56,422 nt of DNA from an uncultured Clostridium sp. (GCA_948471035.1 CAOKRC010000007.1:1-56422), one strand, 5' to 3'; positions 9,837-19,999 are shown, counted from the stretch's first letter. Notes: a model not told the origin generated them from the sequence alone. A program made the numbers and translations.

Positions 9837-9889
9837 AAGGAAACCATCCCAAAATATAGAAATGTAAATTGAGATGGTTTCCTTTTTTT
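9837..9889 (+). terminator. Strong terminator of the small gene
   Basis: A 12-bp perfect stem, AAGGAAACCATC / GATGGTTTCCTT, followed by seven T. Confidence 0.9.
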
Positions 9890-9922
9890 ATATTATTTTA
9901 AAGGTTTCGTATAAGACTGTTA

Positions 9923-9999
<77 letters not shown>

Positions 10000-10102
10000 A
10001 TAAACGCAATAATTATAATAGCATAAAACATAGACAATGTCAATAAATCTAAGTAAAAAAATGAAAAATCTAGGTCTAGTGTATAAAAAACATAGAAAAA
10101 TA

Positions 10103-10885
10103 CTAGAGAAAAATACTTTTAATATTATCAAAAGAAGCATTATCAGTCATAACAACATCAAAACGTTGTTTATAAAGTTCAAAATTCTTATCAACATTTT
10201 TCTCCAAAAAACCAAAAGAAATAGTTTTAGATAAATCTTCTTTATGAACCATATTTAAATCTTCAATTAAATCACCAAATAAAAGGATATAATCTTTATT
10301 TTTAATTTCTTTATAAATATAATCAGGCAATTTATCAATAGATTTATTAGATGTATGAATGATATCATCATTAAAAGGTAACATCTTATCATCTTCAAAT
10401 TTAATAAAATTACTAACGATATGAACATTATCATAAAAACAATTATTTAATTTAAGCGTTTGAGTAATAACATTACCAATTCCAGCAGATAAAATAATTA
10501 CAGGAATATTATAATCATGTAAACAATCTAAAAAATCTTTAAAACCATCTCTAAAAGACATATTACCATATTTAACACAAGCTAAAAGCTTAGAATAAGA
10601 GAGTCCGTAAGAGTAGGTAAGATCCATAACATTTAAATACCACTCTTTCAAGTAATTACTTTTGGTAATAGCATCTAAAGAATAATCAAGTTCTATAGGG
10701 CCATATTTTTCGTATAGCAATAAAGAATCTTTAGAAAAATTAGGATTCATAATATTAGGATTTTGAAGAATAGTCCATGAATCAGTACTACCCGTAGTAA
10801 TAGTTTGATCAAAATCCATAATAACATAAAAATTATTACTATTCAAACTAATATTTTTAATCTTTTTCTCATTAATATAAATCAT
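10103..10885 (-). CDS. Cytosolic 5'-nucleotidase III-like (UMPH-1) HAD-family protein
   Basis: A 260-residue HAD-superfamily hydrolase. The nucleophile motif is DFDQTITTGSTDSW (residues 24-37). Other motifs are VIILSAGIGN (motif II region) and LLFGDLIEDLNM (motif III/IV acidic pair). This set matches the pyrimidine 5'-nucleotidase UMPH-1 group, better known from eukaryotes and found sporadically in bacteria. It would dephosphorylate UMP/CMP-type nucleotides. GGAG lies 6 nt before the ATG. It is 8 nt downstream of yhbY on the same strand, so probably co-transcribed. Confidence 0.8.
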   Translation of the reverse strand: MIYINEKKIKNISLNSNNFYVIMDFDQTITTGSTDSWTILQNPNIMNPNFSKDSLLLYEKYGPIELDYSLDAITKSNYLKEWYLNVMDLTYSYGLSYSKLLACVKYGNMSFRDGFKDFLDCLHDYNIPVIILSAGIGNVITQTLKLNNCFYDNVHIVSNFIKFEDDKMLPFNDDIIHTSNKSIDKLPDYIYKEIKNKDYILLFGDLIEDLNMVHKEDLSKTISFGFLEKNVDKNFELYKQRFDVVMTDNASFDNIKSIFL

Positions 10886-10893
10886 AAATACTC

Positions 10894-11184
10894 CTAATCA
10901 GGTAAAACTATTTTAGAATTTTTCTTTCTAGGTCTATACAAAGTAACTTTGTTTCCAACGATTTGAACTAAGATAGAATTAGTTTTCATTGAAAGTTCAT
11001 TTGCAATAGAATAATTCTCATTTGGTGCAGTTTCCAAAATAGAAAGTTTAATAAGTTCACGAGCCTCTAAAGAATCATCTACTTGTTTAATTAAATTTTC
11101 ATTAAGCCCATTCTTACCAATTTGAAAAATAGCATCCAATTTATTAGATAAAGCACGTAAATATGCTCTTTGTTTACTAGTCAT
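10894..11184 (-). CDS. yhbY: YhbY-type CRM-domain RNA-binding protein
   Basis: A 96-residue single CRM domain: MTSKQRAYLRALSNKLDAIFQIGKNGL, central ELIKLSIL, and NSILVQIVGNKVTLYRP near the C terminus. YhbY associates with pre-50S ribosomal subunits and takes part in assembly. GGAGG lies 5 nt before the ATG. First gene of a likely two-gene unit with the nucleotidase. Confidence 0.95.
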   Translation of the reverse strand: MTSKQRAYLRALSNKLDAIFQIGKNGLNENLIKQVDDSLEARELIKLSILETAPNENYSIANELSMKTNSILVQIVGNKVTLYRPRKKNSKIVLPD

Positions 11185-11251
11185 AAAAACCTCCTATTAT
11201 AAATTACAACTATTATACACTGTAATAAGAAAATATGCAATCATTGCATGC

Positions 11252-11879
11252 CTATATATAGTAAAGCAAATTAAACAAAAAGCCAATTAATCCAACAATT
11301 CCAAATAAAAGAAAAATTATTCCAGATAAAGTATTCATAAATTTACTAGAAACCTTGCTAGTCAAGAATTTACCAAATAAAATAGCAATAGCATCACTGA
11401 CTACCATACCTAAAATTGCTCCAAGAATCAAGAAAATTTTAGCATTAGGAAACTGAATGCCAAGTCCTAAAGAAGCAAGAAAAGTTTTATCACCAAGTTC
11501 ACCAATAGCAATACTAAAAGCAATAATAAAAACATAACTAATAGCTAAACCAGAAATTTTATTCAAGATACCAGATTTTTTAGAAGAACTGGTATTTTCT
11601 TCTTTATTTATTAAAGTAATAATACCAAAAAACAAAAAAGAGCAATAAGTAATAACTTCTAAAACAGTATGAATCCATACATTGTCAAGAGTTCCTAAAG
11701 CACCGCCAAATAAAATAGCAACACCATGGCTAAAAAATGACCCGTAATGCGACACCGAGCAAAATAGGAAAACTTTTCAGTTTAGAAGAAAAAGATAAAA
11801 CTAAAAGTTGAGTTTTATCACCAAGCTCACTAATAAAAACAAGGCAAAAAGCTATACACAAAGGATATAAAAATTCCAT
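11252..11879 (-). CDS. TMEM165/GDT1 (UPF0016) family cation transporter, read through one CGG site
   Basis: About 208 residues. Both copies of the family signature E-x-G-D-K-T are present: ISELGDKTQLL near residue 18, and IGELGDKTFLA in the C-terminal half, in a protein of about six membrane helices. UPF0016 proteins export Mn2+ (MneA) or Ca2+. The standard reading gives only a 167-residue ORF that lacks the first signature. The true ATG at 11879 has AGGTGG 5 nt upstream, and the frame changes at the in-frame CGG at 11742, giving GVALGSFFSHGVA, where the Gly is typical. Mn2+ selectivity is inferred. Confidence 0.9.
11742..11744 (-). other. CGG +1 recoding site, TMEM165/GDT1 gene
   Basis: TTA-CGG-GTC in zero frame leads to an early stop; TTA-GGG-TCA restores the second half of the repeat. 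Confidence 0.85.
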
Positions 11880-12130
11880 CATAACCACCTAAGTAATAAC
11901 TATGTAAGAAAAAGTAAAATATTCAATCATTTTGAAAAAGTATTTGAAAACTAAATTCTATAAAATTCTACAAAATTCATTAAATTAAAACATATGGCAA
12001 AACCTCAAATCCGTAAGCATTGTGAAAGTTTTGTGAACACAATGTAACTTGTTAAAAATTCACTTGTAAACTCCAAAACAAAATGATAGTATCTAAAATA
12101 AATATATAACCCTTTGATTAATTGTACTAA

Positions 12131-12243
12131 AGTAGTGTGAGTAAAGTAATGTATTTATTTTTAAAAGCGTAGTACGTGGAGTCTGCGGAGGCTAGACGAG
12201 TGTCGAAGCTTTTCAAAATAAATACATTACTTTATGGGAGCGG
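12131..12243 (+). repeat. Structured intergenic element, copy A
   Basis: A 113-nt element with flanks TAGTGTGAG and GGGAGCGG around a long stem (AAAGTAATGTATTTATTTT with its complement). A second short stem, AAAAGC / GCTTTT, encloses a conserved core GTACGNGGAGTC...GGCT...GTGTCG. Copies B (28301) and C (48509) share the layout and length. It is in the 407-bp gap 11880-12286; the rest of that gap shows no gene. A solitary arm-like sequence AAAATAAATATATAACCC occurs at about 12093. Confidence 0.8.
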
Positions 12244-12286
12244 AATGCAGAAGAAAAAAATAAAGAGATTTTAAGGAGGAATCAAA

Positions 12287-13243
12287 TTGATCGAAGTAAA
12301 AAATGTAACTAAAAAATATGGTAACTTCATAGCTATAGACAATATAAGTTTTAGCATTGAAAAAGGCGAAATAGTAGGGCTGCTTGGGCCAAATGGTGCG
12401 GGGAAAAGTACTACAATGAACATGATAACAGGATTTATAGAGCAGACAGAAGGAGAAATAATAGTAAGCGGATATGACATATTAAAGAATCCTAAAAAAG
12501 CAAAAAAACAAATAGGATATATGCCAGAAGGAGTACCACTATATAACGACTTAACAGTAAAAGAATTTATAAACTATATGGCAGACTTAAAACAAGTCAC
12601 AAAAAAAGAAAAAAAGGAAAAAATCCAAAAAGTAATAAAAGAAACAAATTTAGAAGTAGTACAAAATAAACTAATAAGAAACTTATCAAGAGGTTATAAG
12701 CAACGTGTAAGTATGGCAGGAGCATTAGTAGGAGAGCCAGAAATATTAATATTAGATGAACCAACAGTTGGATTAGATCCAAAACAAATAACGGAAATAC
12801 GAAATCTAATAAAAGAATTAGGAAAAACACATACAATCATTATAAGTTCACATATATTAGCAGAAATAAGCCAAATATGTAACAAAGTAATAATAATAAA
12901 CTCAGGAAAAATAGTAGCTAAAGACACTCCAAAAAATCTAGAAGAAAAAGTAAAAAAACAAAATCAATTAATAATAACTGTAGAAGATAAAGAATCAAAA
13001 ATAGACGAAATCACAAAACAAATAAAAGGAATAAAAGAAATAGAATTAGAAAAAGACAATCAAGATGGAACAAAAGAATATATAATAACAGCTGATGAAA
13101 ACCAAGACATAAGAAAAGAAATATTCGAAAAATATGCAAAAAATAATATAACAATATTTGAACTAAAAAAGAATGAAGCAACATTAGAAGATGCATTCAT
13201 GAAATTAATAGAAACAAAACAAGAAGAGGAGGAAGAAAATTAA
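12287..13243 (+). CDS. ABC transporter ATP-binding protein, GldA type
   Basis: A 318-residue ABC ATPase: Walker A GPNGAGKST (residues 36-44), signature LSRGYKQRV, Walker B ILILDEPTVGLDP, switch His in ISSHILAE. A C-terminal extension of about 80 residues (Glu/Lys-rich) is typical of the GldA/NatA exporters. It starts with TTG at 12287, supported by AAGGAGGA 8 nt upstream. Its stop overlaps the next start (TAATG), so it is coupled to the permease. Together with the next two genes it forms a Gld-like exporter. The substrate is unknown; in Bacteroidetes the related complex serves gliding, which is not implied here. Confidence 0.9.
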   Translation: MIEVKNVTKKYGNFIAIDNISFSIEKGEIVGLLGPNGAGKSTTMNMITGFIEQTEGEIIVSGYDILKNPKKAKKQIGYMPEGVPLYNDLTVKEFINYMADLKQVTKKEKKEKIQKVIKETNLEVVQNKLIRNLSRGYKQRVSMAGALVGEPEILILDEPTVGLDPKQITEIRNLIKELGKTHTIIISSHILAEISQICNKVIIINSGKIVAKDTPKNLEEKVKKQNQLIITVEDKESKIDEITKQIKGIKEIELEKDNQDGTKEYIITADENQDIRKEIFEKYAKNNITIFELKKNEATLEDAFMKLIETKQEEEEEN

Positions 13244-13923
13244 TGTGGGCAGTATTTAAAAAAGAAACAAAAACTTATTTTTTATCACCAATAGGATATG
13301 TATTTATAGGATTATTTCTAGCAATGTGTAGCATATTTTTCTATTTAGATGTTGTAGAATATGGAAGTTTACAATTTGAAAACATGTTCTATTCAAGCTC
13401 AACAATTTTAACATTTATAGTACCAATTTTAACAATGAGAACGTTTGCAGAAGAAAGAAAAATTGGAACAGAACAATTATTATATACATCACCAACAAGT
13501 ACCTCTAGCATTGTAATAGGAAAGTTTTTAGCAAGCATATTTGTAGTATTCATAACAGAAATATGTACACTTTTATATCTAGCAATACTATATTTCTTTG
13601 GAACACCACATATGCAAACAGTACTAGCAACCCTACTTGGATTTTTAATGTTAAGCATGGCTTACATATCATTTGGAATGTTTGCATCAAGCATAACAGA
13701 AAACCAAATAATAGCGGGAGTAATAACAATAGGCTTTTTCATAATAACATGGTTTTTACCAAACTTTAGCCAAATACTTGCTCCATTATCACTAATAAAC
13801 ATGTTCGACAAATTCCCATCTGGATTAATTGCACTAGAAGAAATAGTAACATATATAACATTTACAATATTCTTTGTATTACTTACAATGATAGTACTAC
13901 AAAGAAAAAAGAGCATGAAATAA
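13243..13923 (+). CDS. ABC transporter permease, GldF/ABC-2 type
   Basis: A 226-residue ABC-2 permease of about six membrane helices. It starts with the N-terminal MWAVFKKETKTYFLSPIGYVF motif common to GldF-like permeases, and the PILTMRTFAEERKIGTEQLL loop (residues 63-82) is highly typical. It begins in the TAATG overlap with the ATPase gene, and the GldG-like gene follows after 14 nt. This operon arrangement (ATPase, permease, periplasmic-domain protein) supports one complex. Confidence 0.9.
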   Translation: MWAVFKKETKTYFLSPIGYVFIGLFLAMCSIFFYLDVVEYGSLQFENMFYSSSTILTFIVPILTMRTFAEERKIGTEQLLYTSPTSTSSIVIGKFLASIFVVFITEICTLLYLAILYFFGTPHMQTVLATLLGFLMLSMAYISFGMFASSITENQIIAGVITIGFFIITWFLPNFSQILAPLSLINMFDKFPSGLIALEEIVTYITFTIFFVLLTMIVLQRKKSMK

Positions 13924-13937
13924 AGGAGAGTGAAAAA

Positions 13938-15398
13938 GTGAAAAATATAATAGAAACATTAAAGAAAAAATGGTTGCGAGATACTACTAAAACAATAATC
14001 CTTGTATTAATCCTATTTGTAGTATTTATAGGAATAAACATATTAATACAAAAACTAGATTTAATAGACATAGATGTAACGAAAAATAATCTTTATACAA
14101 TATCTGACAGCTCAATAAACCAAATAAAAAACATAGAAGATGACGTAAAAATATATTTAATAGGATTTGATGAAAACACATCACTTGGAGACTTATTAAA
14201 ACAATATAATAGAGAAAATGGAAAAATCAGCTATGAAGTAATAGAGAAAATACAAGATAGAGTAGATATAAAAAATAAATATGGTTTAGCAGATGAAACA
14301 CAAGTAATAATAGTAGAAGCAAAAAATCAAAATAAAATAATACTAGTAGATGAATTATATACATATGATTACACAACATATAGCGAGATAGATATATCAG
14401 AAGAAAAAATAACAAATGCAATAGTAAATTTAACTATTGCAAACAAACCAAAAATATACTTCTTAACAGGGCATGGAGAATATGGAATAAATACAGAGAT
14501 GACGATGTTAAAAGCATATATAGAAAATGAAGTAAATGATATAGAAAATTTAGATTTACTTATAAAAGAAAATATACCAGAAGATGCAGACTTATTAGTT
14601 ATAGCAAGTCCACAAAAAGATATACTAGAAAGTGAACTAGAAAAAATTACAAAGTATATAAATAATGGTGGAAAAATACTATGGTTAAATGACCCAGTAG
14701 GAACAGAATTAAATTTGCCAAATCTACAAAAAATACTAGATCTATTTGGAGCAAAATTTGATGATGGAATAGTACTAGAACAAGATGCAAATAAAATGGC
14801 ACTATCAGCACCAAATTGTATAATACCAAATATATCGTATACTACAGCAACAAAAGATATAGCTACAGATGGAGGAATACTATTAATAAACTCATCTAAA
14901 ATAACATTAGCAGATGATGAAACATTAGAAAACTTAAACATAGAAGCAGATAACATCTTAACAACAGATGAAACAACACTATTTAGAAAAGAATTATCAA
15001 ATGGAAGTACAAGTAAAATAGGAACAGACGAAGAAGGAAGTTTCATACTAGGAACAAAACTAACAAAAACAATAAACACAGAAAATGAAGAAGAAAATCC
15101 AAAAGAAGCGGTAATGTATTTACTTGCAAATAACCTACTAGTAGTAGATTACCCAATAACAGTAGGAAGTAGTACATTATACCCAATGCAATTTTATAAC
15201 AATAAAGACTATATCCTAAACACAATAGCAGAATTAACTGAAAGAGAAGATACAATATCAATAAGAAAAGATACAGGAATAATAACCTACACAGCTACGG
15301 AAGCACAAGATAGAATGATAAAAATAGCCATAACAGCATTCCCTGCTATCATAATTATAATAGGAATAATAGTATGGTTTATTAGAAGAAGAAAATAA
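13938..15398 (+). CDS. GldG-like ABC-type transport system auxiliary protein
   Basis: A 486-residue protein with an N-terminal helix (LVLILFVVFIGINILI), a large extracytoplasmic DUF4350/GldG-like domain (IDVTKNNLYTIS, YFLTGHGEYGI, GGKILWLNDPVG) and a C-terminal helix (FPAIIIIIGIIVWFIRRRK). It starts with GTG at 13938, AAGGAGAG upstream. It would sit beside the permease at the outer membrane face. A hairpin between its stop and the next gene may end the operon. Confidence 0.88.
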   Translation: MKNIIETLKKKWLRDTTKTIILVLILFVVFIGINILIQKLDLIDIDVTKNNLYTISDSSINQIKNIEDDVKIYLIGFDENTSLGDLLKQYNRENGKISYEVIEKIQDRVDIKNKYGLADETQVIIVEAKNQNKIILVDELYTYDYTTYSEIDISEEKITNAIVNLTIANKPKIYFLTGHGEYGINTEMTMLKAYIENEVNDIENLDLLIKENIPEDADLLVIASPQKDILESELEKITKYINNGGKILWLNDPVGTELNLPNLQKILDLFGAKFDDGIVLEQDANKMALSAPNCIIPNISYTTATKDIATDGGILLINSSKITLADDETLENLNIEADNILTTDETTLFRKELSNGSTSKIGTDEEGSFILGTKLTKTINTENEEENPKEAVMYLLANNLLVVDYPITVGSSTLYPMQFYNNKDYILNTIAELTEREDTISIRKDTGIITYTATEAQDRMIKIAITAFPAIIIIIGIIVWFIRRRK

Positions 15399-15456
15399 AT
15401 ATATAAGCCTTTTGATTAATAATAAGTAAAGCATTTAAACAACAAACATAAAACAA

Positions 15457-15492
15457 AAAACTCCTCATATATTAAAATGAGGAGTTTTATTA
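15457..15492 (+). promoter_or_regulatory. Hairpin that contains the ribosome binding site of the YkvI-like gene
   Basis: A perfect 12-bp stem, AAAACTCCTCAT / ATGAGGAGTTTT, with an 8-nt loop. The 3' arm holds the GAGGAG site, 7 nt before the ATG at 15492. It also resembles an intrinsic terminator (TTTTATT follows; on the other strand TTTTTTG follows). It may both end the ABC operon and hide the next gene's start. Confidence 0.65.
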
Positions 15493-16509
15493 TGAAAAAC
15501 ATATTAAAAGTTTTATTTGTAATAATTGGAACAATAATAGGTGCAGGCTTTGCATCACGGAAAAGAAATATACTTATTCTTTGGAATATATGGTACAAAT
15601 GGAATAATAGGAATAATAATTTCACAAATAATAATAGGAATAATAGTATATAAAACATTAAAGATAGCAAAGAAAAACAATATAGAAAATTATGCAAAAC
15701 TTTCAAAACATATAAACAAAAACAAAAAAATAGATGAAACAACAAAAAAGATAATAAACATATTTTTATTATTATCATTCTATGTAATGATAGCAGGTTT
15801 TAGTGCCTATTTCTCACAAGAATTAGGAATACCAAATATCATTGGAACAATAATCATAATAGTATTATGCTATATAACATTTATTGGAAACATTGAAAGA
15901 ATAATAAAAATAAATACAGTACTAATACCAATATTAATAGTATTCATTATAATACTTGCTACAAAAAATATAAATGTATTTGAAAACGTAAATGCTAAAA
16001 TGATACAAACTAGTATTTTAAAAAGTATATATAGTGCAATATTATATGCAAGTTATAACAGTATTACCTTAATACCAATAGTAATAACACTAAAAAAATA
16101 TATACAAAATAGAACACAAGCAGTAATAATAAGCATACTGGTTATATTAACACTAATAATACTTGCAATATCAATATACGGATTAATACTAAAAGTAAAT
16201 ATAGATATAAATAAACTAGAATTACCGACAGTCTATGTAGCAGGAATGAGCGGAAAAATATATAAACTAATATATGGAGGAATAATATTAGTTGCTATAT
16301 TTACATCAAGCATATCTGCAGGATATTCTATATTAGAAAACTACATAAGCGATCCTCAAAAATATAAAAAAATAGCAGTTTTAATGTGCATAAGTGGAAT
16401 ACTAGTTTCAAAAATAGGATTCTCCACATTAATAAACATATTTTATCCAATATTTGGATTACTTGGAATAATACAAATATTATTTATAATTAAAGATAAT
16501 TCATGTTAA
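15492..16509 (+). CDS. YkvI-like (APC superfamily) membrane protein, read through one CGG site
   Basis: About 338 residues with ten or so membrane helices. The N terminus MKNILKVLFVIIGTIIGAGFASGKEI has the classic GAGFASG motif of YkvI-like transporters. In the standard reading the motif breaks after GAGFAS at an in-frame CGG (15558), and the remaining ORF lacks a proper start. Recoding gives GFASGKEIYLFF, where the Gly is strongly conserved. Substrate unknown; the family is related to amino-acid/polyamine transporters. Confidence 0.88.
15558..15560 (+). other. CGG +1 recoding site, YkvI-like gene
   Basis: TCA-CGG-AAA in zero frame; TCA-GGA-AAA restores GFASGKE. Confidence 0.9.
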
Positions 16510-16572
16510 GATTATAATACTAAATTAGAGATAAAGAAGTAATTACATATTAATAAATCACAACAAAACCTA

Positions 16573-16601
16573 TTGAAAAAAAAGCAAAAAACTGATATAA
16601 A
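16573..16601 (+). promoter_or_regulatory. Sigma-A promoter for the DUF5711-like gene
   Basis: TTGAAA, 17-nt spacer, TATAAA, 28 nt before the ATG at 16629. Confidence 0.6.
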
Positions 16602-16628
16602 ATATATAGAAAAAGTGGGGCGAGAAAA

Positions 16629-17796
16629 ATGGAAAAAATAGTACTAGACCAAGAATTAAAAAAGAAAGTAAGAATAGGACTTATTATATTATTCATTGCA
16701 CTAACAATAGTTGGAATAGCATTTTATATAGGAAACGCAAGTTTTAGAACATTTATGGATAGATATATCTTAAGAAAAGAAATAATACAAAATAATGTAG
16801 CAAGTATAGATATATCATCACTTGAAAACCCAAGCATATATGCTTATAGTAAATATATAACAATATTAAACAAAAATATATTAACAACATATTCGAGTTC
16901 AGGAAAAAAAGAATATGAACACGAAGTAAAAATAACAAATCCATTATACGCATCAAATAATAGATTTTTAGGAATAGCAGAAAAAAATGGACAAAACCTG
17001 TACTTAATATCGGAATCAAATATCCTATGGCAAACAGAAATAGAAGGAGAAATCCAAAAAATAAATGTAAACAAAAATGGATATTTATCAGTAATAATAA
17101 CAGGGGGAAGCTATAAAGCAATAATTGCAACATATTCACCAGCAGGAAAAGAACTATTTAAAACATACTTATCTAGTACAACAGCAATAGATACAGCAAT
17201 ATCAAATGATAATAAATACTTGAGTATAGCAGAAATAAATACATCTGGAACATTCATACAATCAAACATAAAAGTTATATCGATAGAAAAAGCAGGTGTA
17301 GATCCAACAAATTCTGTAATATATACATATAATGCAGAAGCAAATAAACTAATTATAGACATTAAATATCAAGACAAAAATAACTTACTAATATCTTATG
17401 ATGATGGAATACACGTATTATATGGTGAAAATGAAACTGAAAGCATATCATACGAGGGCAAAAAAGTAACATTTGGAAGTATAGAATTAAACAGCTATTC
17501 AGTATATACAATAGAAAGAACAACGGGATTGCTAAATACAAATACACAAGTAATTATGAAAAACACACGGAACACAAAAAGAAAATTTATATACAGCAGA
17601 CGGAACAGTAAAAGATTTAAAAAGTAAAGGAGATAACATAGCTTTAAACTTAGGAAGTAGAATAGAATTCATAAATACTAATGGATGGCTTGTAAAAAGA
17701 TATATATCACAAAGAGAAGTACACGATATAGTACTTGCAGAACAGATAGCAGGAGTTATATACTCAAAGGACAAGGTTGAAATAACAAGTTTATAA
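16629..17796 (+). CDS. DUF5711-family-like membrane-anchored protein, read through one CGG site
   Basis: About 388 residues: N-terminal helix (residues 17-36), then a beta-rich extracytoplasmic domain with WD/beta-propeller-like strands (YSKYITILNKN, NPLYASNNRFLGIAEKNG, VNKNGYLSVII, ISNDNKYLSIAEI). This looks like the DUF5711 family of clostridial envelope proteins, function unknown. The standard reading ends in a basic nonsense tail after CGG at 17568. The +1 frame continues the propeller (ENLYTADGTVKDL, GWLVKRYIS) to a stop at 17794-17796. cvpA follows after 19 nt, so they are likely co-transcribed. Confidence 0.82.
17568..17570 (+). other. CGG +1 recoding site, DUF5711-like gene
   Basis: ACA-CGG-AAC in zero frame; ACA-GGA-ACA opens the remaining 75 codons. 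Confidence 0.85.
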
Positions 17797-17815
17797 AAAA
17801 TCAAGGAGGATAAAT

Positions 17816-18478
17816 ATGCCAATCATTATTGATTTAATAGTAATAGCGATTTTAGGATTAAGTATCTTTTTAGGGTATAAAAAAGGACTAATAGGAGTTG
17901 CATTTAAAATAGTATCATTTATAATAGCAATTGTTATAACTCTAATACTATATAGACCAGTTTCAAGTTTTATAATAAACAATACAAACTTTGCAAAAAA
18001 CATAGAAAATACAATAACAGAGAAATTATCATCAGCAGAAATTGAAGAAGGAAAAATAAAAGAAGAAAACACAGATTTACCAAATGTAGTAGTAAACTAT
18101 ATAAATAAAGAAATAACAAATGTGGTAGATAATACCAAAGATGCAGTAGTAGGAACGGTAGCAAAAGAAATATCACAAGCAGTAATAAATCTCGTAGTAA
18201 TAATTGCAATATTTATTATAACTAGATTATTGTTACTATTTGCAAAAGCAATATTAGAAGCGGTATCAGAACTTCCTGTTATAAAACAATTTAACGAAGC
18301 AGGAGGAATAATATATGGAATATTACGAGGAATTATATTAATATATGTAATACTTACTATTATTAGCTTAATTTTACCAATGATAGATAAAGATACAGTT
18401 TTAGGTATAATAAATGATACAATATTAACAAGAATATTATATAACAACAATATAATATTAATGTTTTTCTTTAAATAA
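17816..18478 (+). CDS. CvpA family membrane protein
   Basis: A 220-residue protein with the CvpA start pattern DLIVIAILGLSIFLGYKKGLIG and four hydrophobic segments. Helices 3 and 4 (LVVIIAIFIITRLLLLFAK; GGIIYGILRGIILIYVIL) flank the conserved NEAGGIIYGILRG loop. CvpA proteins are linked to envelope homeostasis and, in E. coli, to colicin V production. AAGGAGG lies 6 nt before the ATG. A terminator follows 30 nt after the stop. Confidence 0.85.
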   Translation: MPIIIDLIVIAILGLSIFLGYKKGLIGVAFKIVSFIIAIVITLILYRPVSSFIINNTNFAKNIENTITEKLSSAEIEEGKIKEENTDLPNVVVNYINKEITNVVDNTKDAVVGTVAKEISQAVINLVVIIAIFIITRLLLLFAKAILEAVSELPVIKQFNEAGGIIYGILRGIILIYVILTIISLILPMIDKDTVLGIINDTILTRILYNNNIILMFFFK

Positions 18479-18507
18479 AACCTTAATACTTCCTTAAAAT
18501 TCAAAAA

Positions 18508-18545
18508 AACGAGTAATAAATATTGATATTTATTACTCGTTTTGT
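18508..18545 (+). terminator. Terminator after cvpA-like gene
   Basis: A perfect 15-bp stem beginning AACGAGTAATAAATA, with a 4-nt loop, followed by TTTTGTT. Confidence 0.88.
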
Positions 18546-18623
18546 TATACTAAAAATATATGAAAAGATAATAATATATTATTTAGATAGATTAATACAT
18601 ATGATTAAGAAAGGAAAATCGAA

Positions 18624-19940
18624 GTGAAAAAAGAACCCAATAATAATATAAGAAAAAATAAACAAACAAATATGAAACAAACAAGTACAAGACCTACAAA
18701 TGCAAAACAGGTAAATGAAAGGCCAATAAATTCGAAACAAATAAATACAAAAAAATCAAACATAAAGCAAACAAAGAAAATGGAAAAAAAGCAACAAAAA
18801 CAAGAAAAAAAGCAAAGAAAAAAGAAAAGTAAAGGCTGGAAAATATTTAGGCTTATTTTACTAATTTTACTAGTGGCAATATTAGTATTTGCTGGAATGT
18901 TCACATATAGAGTAGTGAGAAATGGTGGAGGACTACAAGGATTTATAGCAGCAGCAGTAGGACATGATGAAAATACATTAAAAGACTTAGATAAAATTAA
19001 CTTCCTAATAGTAGGAATTAGTGGATGTGAAGAAGATTACAAACTAGCAGATACCATAATGGTATGTTCATACGATCCGAAAGCACAAAAAGCATCATTA
19101 TTATCAATACCAAGAGACACATATGTAGGGACTAATAAAGCAAAAGCAACAGCAAGTTATAAAATAAATGCAGTATATAGAAACGGGCAAAATATAGATG
19201 GAATGGTAAAATCAATAGAAGAAATAACAGGAATAGAAATAAATAATTATGTAATAATAGATACAGAAGCACTTGCAGAATTAGTAGATGCAATAGGAGG
19301 GGTAGAATTCGATGTACCAATAGATATGAAATACGATGATGTAACACAAGATTTGCACATAGATTTAAAAGCAGGGTATCAAAAATTAAATGGTAAACAA
19401 GCAGAATGGTTAGTAAGATTTAGGCACAACAATAATGGAACATCATATTCATATGAATATGGTGACAATGATATAGGAAGAATGAGAACACAAAGAGAAT
19501 TTATTCAAGCAACTCTAAAACAAACAATGAAACCAGAAAATTTATTAAAAATAACACAAATAGCACAAATAGCATATAACAATGTACAAACAAATATGAA
19601 CTTTGATACAATAAAGGATTACTTACCATATGCAGTAAGTTTTAATACAGAAAACTTACAAACAGGAACATTACCGGGAACCCCAGAATTGTGTAATGGA
19701 GTATGGATATACACAGTAAACAAAAAAGAAACTACAAAAATAGTAGACGAACTATTTGGAGATGAAGAAATAGAAGAAAATGAAGGAAACACTGTAAACA
19801 CAAATACAGTAAATAACACAAACATAACAACTAATACAACTACAAAGAAAAGTACAAATACAACAACTAAAAAAAGCACAAATACCACAAGCACCAAAAA
19901 GTCTACAAACACGACTAAAACAACAAACACAAAAAAATAG
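18624..19940 (+). CDS. LytR-CpsA-Psr (LCP) family wall-polymer ligase
   Basis: 438 residues. The start is GTG at 18624 with AAGGAAAA upstream. Residues 1-70 form a Lys/Gln/Asn-rich cytoplasmic tail, followed by a membrane helix (FRLILLILLVAILVFAGMF). The LCP domain shows the standard landmarks NFLIVGISG, ADTIMVCSYDPKAQKASLLSIPRDTYV, and later GYQKLNGKQAEWLVRFRHN and DIGRMRTQREF. LCP enzymes transfer anionic glycopolymers to peptidoglycan. The C-terminal 50 residues are a low-complexity Thr/Asn/Lys tract, probably a wall-spanning tail. Confidence 0.92.
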   Translation: MKKEPNNNIRKNKQTNMKQTSTRPTNAKQVNERPINSKQINTKKSNIKQTKKMEKKQQKQEKKQRKKKSKGWKIFRLILLILLVAILVFAGMFTYRVVRNGGGLQGFIAAAVGHDENTLKDLDKINFLIVGISGCEEDYKLADTIMVCSYDPKAQKASLLSIPRDTYVGTNKAKATASYKINAVYRNGQNIDGMVKSIEEITGIEINNYVIIDTEALAELVDAIGGVEFDVPIDMKYDDVTQDLHIDLKAGYQKLNGKQAEWLVRFRHNNNGTSYSYEYGDNDIGRMRTQREFIQATLKQTMKPENLLKITQIAQIAYNNVQTNMNFDTIKDYLPYAVSFNTENLQTGTLPGTPELCNGVWIYTVNKKETTKIVDELFGDEEIEENEGNTVNTNTVNNTNITTNTTTKKSTNTTTKKSTNTTSTKKSTNTTKTTNTKK

Positions 19941-19999
19941 GAGAGAGCATTGCTCGTTTGCCTAAAAATCAGTTTATTAAATAAAAAGGAAGAAAATGT

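Noticed and set aside
12131..12243. Copy A as a known riboswitch or T-box
   Set aside because: I see no T-box, SAM, TPP or similar consensus; the same element precedes unrelated genes, which does not fit a metabolite-specific switch.
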